Shown here one piece after another: positions 1 to 5,024 of a stretch of 5,418 bases of DNA. Every line of letters starts with the position of its first letter. Position 1 is the first letter of the stretch. The notes beneath the pieces are model-generated. The model saw nothing but the letters and a program-made list of their open reading frames with translations, ran no database searches and was not told the origin of the DNA. Source of the DNA: Chloroflexota bacterium (GTDB lineage: Bacteria; Chloroflexota; Anaerolineae; Anaerolineales; Villigracilaceae). The position numbers and the translations under genes were made by a program. Location: positions 1 to 5,418 of the forward strand of contig JAJYOH010000433.1 in assembly GCA_021796315.1 (NCBI GenBank), in the 5' to 3' direction.

Positions 1-2
1 TC

Positions 3-725
3 CCGGCCATTATCGCCAACGTGGAACGAATCTCCAAAATGCGCGGCGGCGGACATTTCCCCAAGCCAGAGATCGGTATTGCTTTTGTCGCCATGAAGCG
101 TAACATTTCCGATTTGCCTCAAGTCATCAAGATCGGTAAACGATTGGGCGCGAAATATTTTTCCGTGAGCAATGTCCAGCCCGCCACGATAGATATGCAG
201 GCAGACCGTCTTTATGAAAAAACAACCCATGATATTGCCTACTTGAAATCGCCGATGCTGCCTTATCTCAGCCTGCCCAAAATGGACTTTGACGAATCCA
301 CGCGCCATGCATTATTCGAAGCCTTCAACAGCAGGATGAATATCAGTTTTGCGGGCAATAACTGGGGTGGGGGGAACGATGTGTGCAACTTTGTCGAAAG
401 CGGCACACTTTCCATCGCATGGACGGGGGACGTCAGTCCCTGCTGGCCGCTCATGCACACGCATACAAGTTACCTGCATGGCAAACCGAAACTTTCAAAG
501 AAGCATGTGATCGGAAACGTTAGGGAAAAAACGATCGAAGAGTTATGGCTCGACCCTGCTTACGTCAGCTATCGCGAGCGTTTGCATAATTTTGTTTTTG
601 CGCCCTGTACCTTCTGCGGCGGCTGTGACCTCTCTGAAACCAACGAAGAGGATTGCCTCGGCAATACCGATTTCCCTGTGTGCGGCGGTTGTCTCTGGGC
701 GCAGGGGATCATTCAATGCCCATGA
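3..725 (+). CDS. Radical SAM/SPASM protein, probable tungsten-oxidoreductase maturase (3' part)
   Basis: C-terminal 240 residues of a radical SAM enzyme; the frame is open from base 3, so the gene begins upstream and the CX3CX2C SAM-cluster motif is off the window. The GTG at 21 is internal. Visible is a SPASM-type auxiliary Fe-S domain. Numbering from the GTG codon, C122-x13-G136-x4-C141 fits the SPASM signature exactly, followed by C196, C199, C202, C212, C221, C224 and C233. The protein ends in IIQCP. Such domains bind two extra [4Fe-4S] clusters in enzymes that modify peptides or proteins. From memory this tail resembles the family annotated as tungsten cofactor oxidoreductase radical SAM maturase, and the AOR and MoaD-like genes nearby agree. 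The exact reaction is unknown to me. It could also be another SPASM peptide-modifying enzyme. Cytoplasmic. The TGA stop is followed by a terminator-like hairpin. Confidence 0.82.
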   Translation, partial: PAIIANVERISKMRGGGHFPKPEIGIAFVAMKRNISDLPQVIKIGKRLGAKYFSVSNVQPATIDMQADRLYEKTTHDIAYLKSPMLPYLSLPKMDFDESTRHALFEAFNSRMNISFAGNNWGGGNDVCNFVESGTLSIAWTGDVSPCWPLMHTHTSYLHGKPKLSKKHVIGNVREKTIEELWLDPAYVSYRERLHNFVFAPCTFCGGCDLSETNEEDCLGNTDFPVCGGCLWAQGIIQCP

Positions 726-744
726 AATAAAACAAATATCGCTG

Positions 745-800
745 GCTCGGACACCTGCGACGAATGTAAGTGTGGCGTTGACAATCCGAGCTTTTTTATT
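745..800 (+). terminator. Hairpin terminator after the radical SAM gene
   Basis: GCTCGGA (745-751) pairs perfectly with TCCGAGC (785-791), and six T residues follow at once (792-797). An inner stem CGACG (758-762)/CGTTG (776-780, one G-U pair) shortens the loop. It lies 20 nt past the stop of the radical SAM gene. The loop is longer than in a textbook intrinsic terminator, and the downstream arm lies inside the spacer of the next promoter. Confidence 0.55.
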
Positions 801-805
801 TTAAT
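778..805 (+). promoter_or_regulatory. Sigma-70-type promoter for the MoaD-like gene pair
   Basis: A perfect -35 box TTGACA (778-783) is followed after 16 nt by TTTAAT (800-805), five of six matches to the -10 consensus. Transcription would start near 812 and give a 5' leader of about 47 nt before the ATG at 859. The promoter overlaps the 3' arm and T-run of the preceding terminator, so the small genes can be expressed independently of the radical SAM gene. Confidence 0.6.
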
Positions 806-807
806 AC

Positions 808-823
808 CGCAATATTTATTGCG
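808..823. promoter_or_regulatory. Dyad at the predicted transcription start (possible operator)
   Basis: CGCAATA (808-814) and TATTGCG (817-823) form a perfect 7-bp inverted repeat around two T residues. It begins 2 nt after the -10 box and covers the expected +1 site, a usual place for a repressor operator. It could also fold as a small hairpin at the mRNA 5' end. No regulator is visible in the window. Confidence 0.4.
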
Positions 824-858
824 CCTGAAGATGATAAAATGTGATTAAGGAGAACTGA

Positions 859-1164
859 ATGCAGGTGCGCTTTTATGCAAACATGCGGACTACCATTGGC
901 AAGTCATCGTTGGAGATCAACGACTTGCATGTAGATTCATTTCGCAAGTTAGTGGTCCTGCTGATAGAGATGTATCCTGAAGCGGCGTTTCATTTGTTGG
1001 ATGAGCGCGGTGAATTGCGGCCAGATGTCCCTGTGTATGTGGATGGGCGGAATCCGCGCTTGATGAAAGAAGGATTTGACGCGCCGTTGCAACCTGATTC
1101 CGTTGTCAGTTTTTTCTCGCCCATCTCCAGTGGAAAGATGAATGTGGAGGTTTTGCGCGATTGA
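859..1164 (+). CDS. MoaD/ThiS-like small protein lacking the C-terminal Gly-Gly
   Basis: 101 residues with a beta-grasp (ubiquitin-like) pattern: opening strand MQVRFYANMR, a helix at about residues 27-45, the VDGRNPRLM turn region, and the closing FFSPISSG segment. The ATG is preceded by AAGGAGA at 847-853. MoaD and ThiS proteins carry sulfur as a thiocarboxylate on a terminal Gly-Gly, for molybdopterin/tungstopterin or thiamine synthesis. Here the usual FPPVxGG ending reads FSPISSG and runs on for nine more residues (KMNVEVLRD), so direct adenylylation and thiocarboxylation look impossible unless the tail is trimmed. It lies 14 nt upstream of a second MoaD-like gene that does end in glycines; the two are clearly co-transcribed. 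A structural, regulatory or AOR-partner role is possible but inferred. The fold call is fairly sure, the function is not. Confidence 0.75.
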   Translation: MQVRFYANMRTTIGKSSLEINDLHVDSFRKLVVLLIEMYPEAAFHLLDERGELRPDVPVYVDGRNPRLMKEGFDAPLQPDSVVSFFSPISSGKMNVEVLRD

Positions 1165-1178
1165 AAGGAGCAAATTTT

Positions 1179-1457
1179 ATGAAGGTTAACTTTTTTGCGA
1201 CCCTGCGCGATATTTCTGGCGAAAAGACCGTCGAGTTTGACGTGGATCATGGTGTTACGGCACAGGAACTTCTTGATGCCATCATCAAAAAATTCCCAGC
1301 CATGAAAAAGGATTTAATAAATGCAGACGGACGCATGTATGGGCATGTCCATTTTTTTATCAATGGGCGCGATGTACAATTTATGGAAGATGAGTTCCAG
1401 ACAAAAATAATGGCTGATGATACGGTAAATGTTTTCCCCGCGGTGGGCGGTGGGTAA
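1179..1457 (+). CDS. MoaD/ThiS-family sulfur carrier protein with C-terminal Gly-Gly-Gly
   Basis: 92 residues from the ATG at 1179, chosen over the in-frame TTG at 1161 because AAAGGAG (1164-1170) stands at the right distance before the ATG and the protein then opens with the typical strand MKVNFFATLRDISG. The beta-grasp order is clear: N-terminal hairpin, helix TAQELLDAIIKKFP, the FFINGRDVQFM segment, and the last strand DTVNVFPAVGGG. The Gly-rich end is the site where MoeB/ThiF-like enzymes adenylylate the protein before it takes up sulfur. Beside an AOR gene, the natural role is donating sulfur for the dithiolene of the pyranopterin (tungstopterin) cofactor, through a MoaE partner not seen here. 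It is the downstream member of a two-gene unit with the Gly-Gly-less paralogue. A ThiS-type role is the alternative. Confidence 0.82.
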   Translation: MKVNFFATLRDISGEKTVEFDVDHGVTAQELLDAIIKKFPAMKKDLINADGRMYGHVHFFINGRDVQFMEDEFQTKIMADDTVNVFPAVGGG

Positions 1458-1460
1458 CTG

Positions 1461-1552
1461 CTCGTCATTGCGGGGGCACTAGCCCGAAGCAAGCTCCCAG
1501 CCAAGGCGGGAATCGCTTGTTGGGAAGGATACCCTCCTCGCAATGGCGGGAG
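1461..1552. repeat. Palindromic dispersed-type repeat (CGTCATTGCG family)
   Basis: The stretch starts CTCGTCATTGCGGGGG and ends CCTCGCAATGGCGGGAG; these arms are imperfect reverse complements. A second nested pair lies inside: CCCGAAGCAAGC (1483-1494) against GCTTGTTGGG (1514-1523). The arrangement GTCATTGCG...AGCCCGAAGCAA...CGCTTG...CGCAATG matches, from memory, non-coding palindromic elements scattered in intergenic regions of many bacterial genomes. It has no ORF of its own and sits 3 nt past the MoaD stop. Only one copy is in this window, so its repetitive nature is inferred. Confidence 0.55.
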
Positions 1553-1557
1553 AAAAA

Positions 1558-1593
1558 ATAAACGCAGGGCGACGTCAGTCACCCTGCGTTTAT
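1558..1593 (-). terminator. Strong hairpin terminator between convergent genes
   Basis: ATAAACGCAGGG (1558-1569) pairs perfectly with CCCTGCGTTTAT (1582-1593). After one mismatch three further pairs GAC/GTC close a 4-nt loop. Read on the - strand, the hairpin runs into a T-rich tail (TTTATTTTTTC), so it should terminate the AOR gene, whose stop is about 50 nt upstream. On the + strand the tail is only partly T-rich, so weaker action on the MoaD transcript is possible. Confidence 0.85.
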
Positions 1594-1641
1594 GATTCTA
1601 CCTATTGAAACAGAAGCATGTATCCGTTAGGAAAGAGGCGG

Positions 1642-3468
1642 TTAGATAATCTCCAACTCTTTCAGTTTGGCTTCCGGCACAACGCCGTTGACCCAGCCAC
1701 GCTTGTCGTAATATTCCACAAGCATGTCATCCAATTCGCAAACCTGGCCCTTGCTACCACCCATCGTGGAGGCTTCCTTCGTGAAGCGCTCGGGCAGGGT
1801 GTCACTGCCTTCACGGAAACCGTTCAAATTGTTGTAGTGGCGCTCGAGGTTATAAACGCGCTCGCCGACTTTGAGCAGGTGGCCCGCGTCGCACGGGATG
1901 CCCGTCATCGCTTCATACTGTGCTGCGAATGAATCCAGCGATTCTGCGAAGGTCGCGAATTTGCAAACATCCAAACAATCAGTTACGGCATGAACGTTTT
2001 GGAAGATCACGTTCATTTCACCTTTGCCCTTCCACGCAAGTGGATCAGCTACGGTGGATGGACCCAACACGTTGCCGACAACTTCCGCCGCGGGAGTATA
2101 CCCGCGCAGGTGACAGGCGCCGCGATTGCTGGTAGCGTAACCAAGCCCCATGCCCTTAATACCGCGTGGATCGTAAGCCGGGATGCCCTGACCTTTGCAT
2201 GTCATGGCGAGTTCGGGATGGCCAAAATGCTTGGCTGTGGCATTTGCGCCATCGGCCATTACATTGCCAATGCCTTCGCGCCTGGCGATCTTGCCAGCCA
2301 GTTCAACCATCTTTGCGCCGTCGCCCCAGCTGATTTTGCTATCGCCATTGGTGTAACCCCTTTGGGAGGCTTCCATGTAAATGGAAAGGGGATGGCCGGT
2401 CTCGATGGCATCCAAGCCGAAGTCATTGCATGTGTCAATCATCTTCGCTACGACGCGGATGTCGTCGTTACCGCAGTTCGCGCCCATAGACCAGGACGGT
2501 TCGTATTCGACCGATTCCATGTGCAGGCCTTTGTAGGGTCCGTCCTTGATTTCCACTTCCTTCTTGCATGCAACCGGGCAGGCGTGACAGGTGGGGTTAT
2601 CAACAAGGATATTGTCGTTGACGTATTCGCCGCTGATCTTTTCAGCGTGTTCGAACGCAGTGAACTGACTGTTCTTGGCTGGCAAACCACCGATGACATT
2701 GGTCATGTTCATCAACACGTTCGTGCCGTAAACGGAGAGTCCGCCCTTGCGCGGGGATGTGACCACGCGCTCGTCCATGATTTCAGCCAATGCCTTTGTG
2801 TGCGCGGCTTTCCATTTATCGCGGTCTGCGGCTTTAACCATCTTTTTCACGGCCTTGATCACAATAGCCTTGAGATTCTTCGAGCCGCCAACGCAGCCGG
2901 TGCCGCCGCGTCCACTGGCGCGATCGTCTTCGTTGATCCAGCACGCAAACTTGACAAGGTTTTCGCCTGCGGGACCGATTGTTATGACGGTTAAATCTTT
3001 TTCACCATATTTCTCTTTGAAATGTTTTATAGTATCGTGAACACCTTTGCCCCATACTTCTTTAGCGTCCAGCAATTCCATCTTGCCATCGTGGATGTAG
3101 GCGTAAGTCGGTTTTTTGGCTTTGCCTTTGAATACAAGGCCATCGAAGCCAGCCCAGCGTAATCGGGCGGCAGACCAGCCTCCATGGTGGCTGTCCGTTA
3201 TGGTTTCGGTCAGAGGCGATTTGGTCACAACTGCCATGCGCCCGCTCATGTTGGCTTCCGAGCCGGTCAGAGGTCCGTTCATGAAACACAGAATATTATC
3301 GGGGGAAAGTGGGTCCACCTTTGGGCCGTTGTCGAAGACGAATTTCACACCCAGGCCGCGCCCGCCGATATATTTGCGAGCCGCGTCCTCGGGGATGGGT
3401 TTGAATTCGACCTTGCCTGCTGTCAGGTCAACCCATGCGAGATTGTTAGCATAACCGCCAAGATTCAT
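1642..3468 (-). CDS. Tungsten-dependent aldehyde:ferredoxin oxidoreductase family enzyme
   Basis: 608 residues, the usual length for the AOR family, cytoplasmic, with no signal peptide. These enzymes oxidise aldehydes to carboxylates (or reduce acids) at a tungsten bis-pyranopterin centre, passing electrons through one [4Fe-4S] cluster to ferredoxin. Visible: N-terminal GGRGLG (35-40); RGGTGCVGGSKNLKAI near 187-202; cluster motif C294-x2-C297-x3-C301 with the fourth ligand C502 in DCLDVC; EYE at 321-323; NDFGLD at 348-353 (the first DxxGLD-type pterin site, with Asn for Asp); and DPRGIKGMGLGYATSNRGACH at 433-453. Nothing essential seems missing. The start is the ATG at 3468, preceded by AGAGGAG on the - strand; an in-frame extension to 3558 is rejected because its TTG is the -35 box. 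Which member of the family (AOR, FOR, WOR-type or other) and which substrate cannot be told from sequence alone. It converges with the MoaD-like pair. Confidence 0.95.
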   Translation of the reverse strand: MNLGGYANNLAWVDLTAGKVEFKPIPEDAARKYIGGRGLGVKFVFDNGPKVDPLSPDNILCFMNGPLTGSEANMSGRMAVVTKSPLTETITDSHHGGWSAARLRWAGFDGLVFKGKAKKPTYAYIHDGKMELLDAKEVWGKGVHDTIKHFKEKYGEKDLTVITIGPAGENLVKFACWINEDDRASGRGGTGCVGGSKNLKAIVIKAVKKMVKAADRDKWKAAHTKALAEIMDERVVTSPRKGGLSVYGTNVLMNMTNVIGGLPAKNSQFTAFEHAEKISGEYVNDNILVDNPTCHACPVACKKEVEIKDGPYKGLHMESVEYEPSWSMGANCGNDDIRVVAKMIDTCNDFGLDAIETGHPLSIYMEASQRGYTNGDSKISWGDGAKMVELAGKIARREGIGNVMADGANATAKHFGHPELAMTCKGQGIPAYDPRGIKGMGLGYATSNRGACHLRGYTPAAEVVGNVLGPSTVADPLAWKGKGEMNVIFQNVHAVTDCLDVCKFATFAESLDSFAAQYEAMTGIPCDAGHLLKVGERVYNLERHYNNLNGFREGSDTLPERFTKEASTMGGSKGQVCELDDMLVEYYDKRGWVNGVVPEAKLKELEII

Positions 3469-3529
3469 ACTGTGTAGCTCCTCTCTTTGGAATAACGAAA
3501 CAAGCCACCTGTTCTGGATGACCTTTATC

Positions 3530-3558
3530 AGAGTAGCATTTTGAAAAACGAAAGTCAA
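3530..3558 (-). promoter_or_regulatory. Promoter of the AOR gene
   Basis: Read on the - strand: TTGACT (3558-3553, five of six matches to -35), a 17-nt spacer, then TACTCT (3535-3530, a weaker -10 with the conserved TA and final T). Transcription would begin near 3523, giving a leader of about 55 nt that contains the AGAGGAG ribosome site. So the AOR need not depend on the upstream TPR-like gene. Confidence 0.6.
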
Positions 3559-3561
3559 TAT

Positions 3562-3605
3562 TTAAGTTTTTCCTTAATCGCAATTCAGGGTATTCATTAC
3601 CCCTG
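3562..3605. promoter_or_regulatory. Two dyads directly upstream of the AOR promoter
   Basis: TTAAG (3562-3566) and CTTAA (3573-3577) form a short dyad just behind the -35 box. Further out CAGGGTA (3586-3592) and TACCCCTG (3598-3605) pair with one bulged C, 28 bp from the -35 box. No T-run follows either on the - strand, so they are poor terminators for the upstream gene and look more like activator or regulator sites. No protein is assigned. Confidence 0.3.
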
Positions 3606-3618
3606 CAGACATTTATTG

Positions 3619-4101
3619 CTATTTTGCGTTGTTCCAATTCCCACCGTTGAACTCGGTAAAGAACACTTCACGGTCATCTTTCTCTTGGATCGCTTCCCCG
3701 GCTTTTTGCGCCATGTCAATAAATTTTCTTGCTTCGACTTTATTGCCATTGACCGCGTGCGCGCGTCCCATGGCCTCGTACGCAAAAGCATAATCGAAGT
3801 CTTCCATTTCGATTTTTCCGTTTTCCAATAATTGCATACAACGTTGGGCGTGATACAAAGCCAGCTTGCCTTCGCCCAGAACCGCATAGACGCGTGCCAG
3901 AGTCCACTCGCCGCGCTGGTGGCGGACTGCCGTCCCGGCCGCGCGCCAGTGTGCCAGCGAAGCGTGGGCATAATCCAACATGCGCTCATTCTCGTCCGGT
4001 GTGCGGACTTTCTTTTCGAGCATTTCCCAGGTCTTGCCATGAAAGTCAATGGCAAAATGAAAATGGGCCTGCGTAAGCGAATAAGTTTTTTCTTCGGTCA
4101 T
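3619..4101 (-). CDS. Small TPR-like helical protein, function unknown
   Basis: 160 residues, soluble, with no signal or membrane segment. Two tetratricopeptide-like helix pairs are visible: about residues 64-95 (GEWTLARVYAVLGEGKLALYHA...) and 101-138 (DFDYAFAYEAMGRAHAVNG...EARKFIDMAQKAG). They carry the small residue, Gly and Ala positions of TPR units. The N-terminal half (HFHFAIDFHGKTWEML...YAHASLAHW) is also helical and rich in His and Trp. Such repeats serve in protein-protein contacts; no enzyme motif is seen. The start is certain: AAAGGAGGT stands 4 nt before the ATG, and a TATAAT box lies close upstream. It is in line with the AOR gene, 150 bp ahead of it, but the AOR has its own promoter. 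I remember similar hypothetical proteins in Chloroflexota-type genomes but no assigned role. Confidence 0.8.
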   Translation of the reverse strand: MTEEKTYSLTQAHFHFAIDFHGKTWEMLEKKVRTPDENERMLDYAHASLAHWRAAGTAVRHQRGEWTLARVYAVLGEGKLALYHAQRCMQLLENGKIEMEDFDYAFAYEAMGRAHAVNGNKVEARKFIDMAQKAGEAIQEKDDREVFFTEFNGGNWNNAK

Positions 4102-4125
4102 CGTGACCTCCTTTGGTTATTGTTA

Positions 4126-4131
4126 ATTATA
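4126..4131 (-). promoter_or_regulatory. -10 box (TATAAT) for the TPR-like gene
   Basis: A perfect TATAAT on the - strand, about 25 nt before the ATG at 4101, predicting a leader of roughly 18 nt that just holds the AAAGGAGGT ribosome site (4114-4106). No good -35 box stands 16-18 nt behind it. Confidence 0.45.
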
Positions 4132-4137
4132 CGGCAC

Positions 4138-4166
4138 TTGTTCATCGGTAGAATTCGGTATATAGT
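4138..4166 (+). promoter_or_regulatory. Possible divergent promoter on the + strand
   Basis: TTGTTC (4138-4143), a 17-nt spacer and TATAGT (4161-4166, five of six matches to -10). Transcription would start near 4172, almost at the ATG of the 27-codon ORF at 4171, and would run towards the ferritin-like gene with a leader of about 190 nt. The -35 match is only partial. Confidence 0.35.
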
Positions 4167-4170
4167 TTAT

Positions 4171-4254
4171 ATGAAACGGAGGGATGATGTTTTAAAAACA
4201 ATTGCTGATTATCGCCGTATTCGCGAACTTTGCCATTACCTTGTTGCATTATAA
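4171..4254 (+). CDS. Possible 27-residue leader ORF, unrecognised
   Basis: ATG to TAA encoding MKRRDDVLKTIADYRRIREL followed by CHYLVAL. The peptide is basic and could form one amphipathic helix. No ribosome site precedes the ATG; with the promoter guessed at 4138-4166 the message would be almost leaderless. I recognise no family. It may be a chance ORF, or the broken start of a lost gene. Confidence 0.15.
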   Translation: MKRRDDVLKTIADYRRIRELCHYLVAL

Positions 4255-4261
4255 ATGGCTC

Positions 4262-4306
4262 CTCACACATTCATGTCATATGTTGCTTTTGTAATCTTGG
4301 TGTGAG
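4262..4306. repeat. Inverted repeat upstream of the ferritin-like gene
   Basis: CTCACAC (4262-4268) and GTGTGAG (4300-4306) are perfect reverse complements separated by 31 nt. Allowing a bulge, the stem extends outward with GG/CC. A TATAAA (4250-4255) just before could act as a -10 box, placing this structure at the 5' end of the message. A leader hairpin or a protein site are both possible. The rest of 4255-4363 shows no gene. Confidence 0.3.
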
Positions 4307-4363
4307 TCCATCTTGAATGCAATGCAGGAAAGCTGTATATTTGATTTACACACGGGAGAAGAA

Positions 4364-4873
4364 ATGGTTGATCAAAATGCCGATTTGACAGTCAGGGAAG
4401 TTCTCGAACGCGCCATTCAGATCGAAAAGAGAGTCGCCGATCTGTATGCAATCTTCACGAAGCGATTTTCGCACGTTCCCGGGATGTCTGATTTTTGGAG
4501 CGATCTGCGCAGGGACGAGATCGGCCACATGGGAGAATTGCGCGTCGTTTACGAAGCCTTGCCACAGGAAAAACTTTGCTCTTCCGAAAGCAGCGCAATA
4601 AGTGCCAGTGTCAACCGCGCTTTGGCGTCTGTCGAAGGCGAGTGCCTCAGCAAGATTAAAACTTTGGATGACGCCTACCAGATCGCGCATGACCTGGAAT
4701 TCTCAGAGATCAACGCGATTTTCAAATACCTGACGATAGACCTGGTTTCTCCGTCTTCGCGCAGAGAGATCCTTGCGAATCGGGTGGATGAACATGAGCA
4801 AAAGCTTGCCGATTTCAATACGCGGTATGGAGATAAAAACTGGAGATCGCAGTTTCCTATTCAGCCGGAATGA
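4364..4873 (+). CDS. Ferritin-like (rubrerythrin/erythrin-type) four-helix protein
   Basis: 169 residues from the ATG at 4364, chosen because GGGAG (4354-4358) stands 5 nt before it; earlier in-frame TTG (4313) and ATG (4322) codons lack a ribosome site. The four-helix ferritin-like pattern is visible. Helix 1 carries E21 in AIQIEKRVADLYAIF. Helix 2 has E52-x2-H55 in RRDEIGHMGEL. Helix 3 has E112 and E115 in AHDLEFSEINAIF. Helix 4 is VDEHEQKLADF. Family members bind a diiron site and act in peroxide or oxygen defence, iron handling or hydroxylation. Helix 4 lacks the normal ExxH (HEQK stands in register), so the site may be incomplete. There is no rubredoxin domain. A link to protecting the oxygen-sensitive AOR is inference from proximity only. 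The 3' end overlaps a broken - strand gene by 17 nt. Confidence 0.75.
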   Translation: MVDQNADLTVREVLERAIQIEKRVADLYAIFTKRFSHVPGMSDFWSDLRRDEIGHMGELRVVYEALPQEKLCSSESSAISASVNRALASVEGECLSKIKTLDDAYQIAHDLEFSEINAIFKYLTIDLVSPSSRREILANRVDEHEQKLADFNTRYGDKNWRSQFPIQPE

Positions 4874-5014
4874 CGTTGAAAACGTTTACATCCGCCAGAG
4901 CAGGGACGTGTTTGCTTCGGTCGAAAAAGAGGAAGAATAGGATTGCCAGTGCGAAGATAAAGATCGCAGTAGCCTTAACAGCCCCGCAATTGCGGGGCTT
5001 GTTTTATTATCCAT
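4857..5014 (-). pseudogene. Frameshifted, truncated start of a membrane-protein gene
   Basis: On the - strand the ATG at 5014 opens MDNKTSPAIAGLLRL. The frame is then wrong, but one base away it continues as TAIFIFALAILFFLFF (a clear membrane helix), DRSKHVPALADVNVF, then NVIPAE and TAG at 4857. Inserting a single base near 4973-4976 joins the two parts into one plausible N-terminus; the second frame has no start codon of its own. After NVF the sequence departs from what I recall of Chloroflexota membrane proteins with this motif, right at the stop of the ferritin-like gene, so the 3' part of the gene seems lost. It began 10 nt after the lpd stop, suggesting a former lpd-membrane protein operon. 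The parent family is not firmly identified. Confidence 0.5.
4980..5010 (+). terminator. Intrinsic terminator for the ferritin-like gene
   Basis: The perfect palindrome GCCCCGCAATTGCGGGGC (4981-4998), extended by one A-T pair, is followed on the + strand by TTGTTTTATTAT. It lies 107 nt past the ferritin-like stop. On the - strand no T-run follows. The same bases encode SPAIAG in the broken membrane-protein gene. Confidence 0.75.
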
Positions 5015-5024
5015 TTTCTATTCT

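Noticed and set aside
592..804. A 70-codon + strand frame overlapping the end of the radical SAM gene
   Set aside because: It overlaps the Cys-rich SPASM end in another frame and then runs through the terminator and promoter; no ribosome site and no recognisable product.
1990..2994. A 334-codon open frame on the + strand inside the AOR gene
   Set aside because: It is the complement of strongly conserved AOR motifs on the - strand (CxxCxxxC, DPRG region), has no ribosome site and resembles no family; it is a shadow frame.
3541..3831. A 96-codon + strand frame across the AOR upstream region and the TPR-like gene
   Set aside because: It crosses the AOR promoter and lies opposite the well-supported TPR-like gene; no ribosome site.
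4346..4690. A 114-codon - strand frame opposite the ferritin-like gene
   Set aside because: The + strand shows helix motifs with correctly spaced E and H residues and a ribosome site; the opposite frame shows nothing recognisable.
4857..4940. A + strand frame (LFSRNDVENVYIRQSRDVFA...) running on after the ferritin-like gene in the next frame
   Set aside because: Its acidic run is the complement of the Phe-rich membrane helix on the - strand, which is the more convincing reading; it has no start codon of its own.
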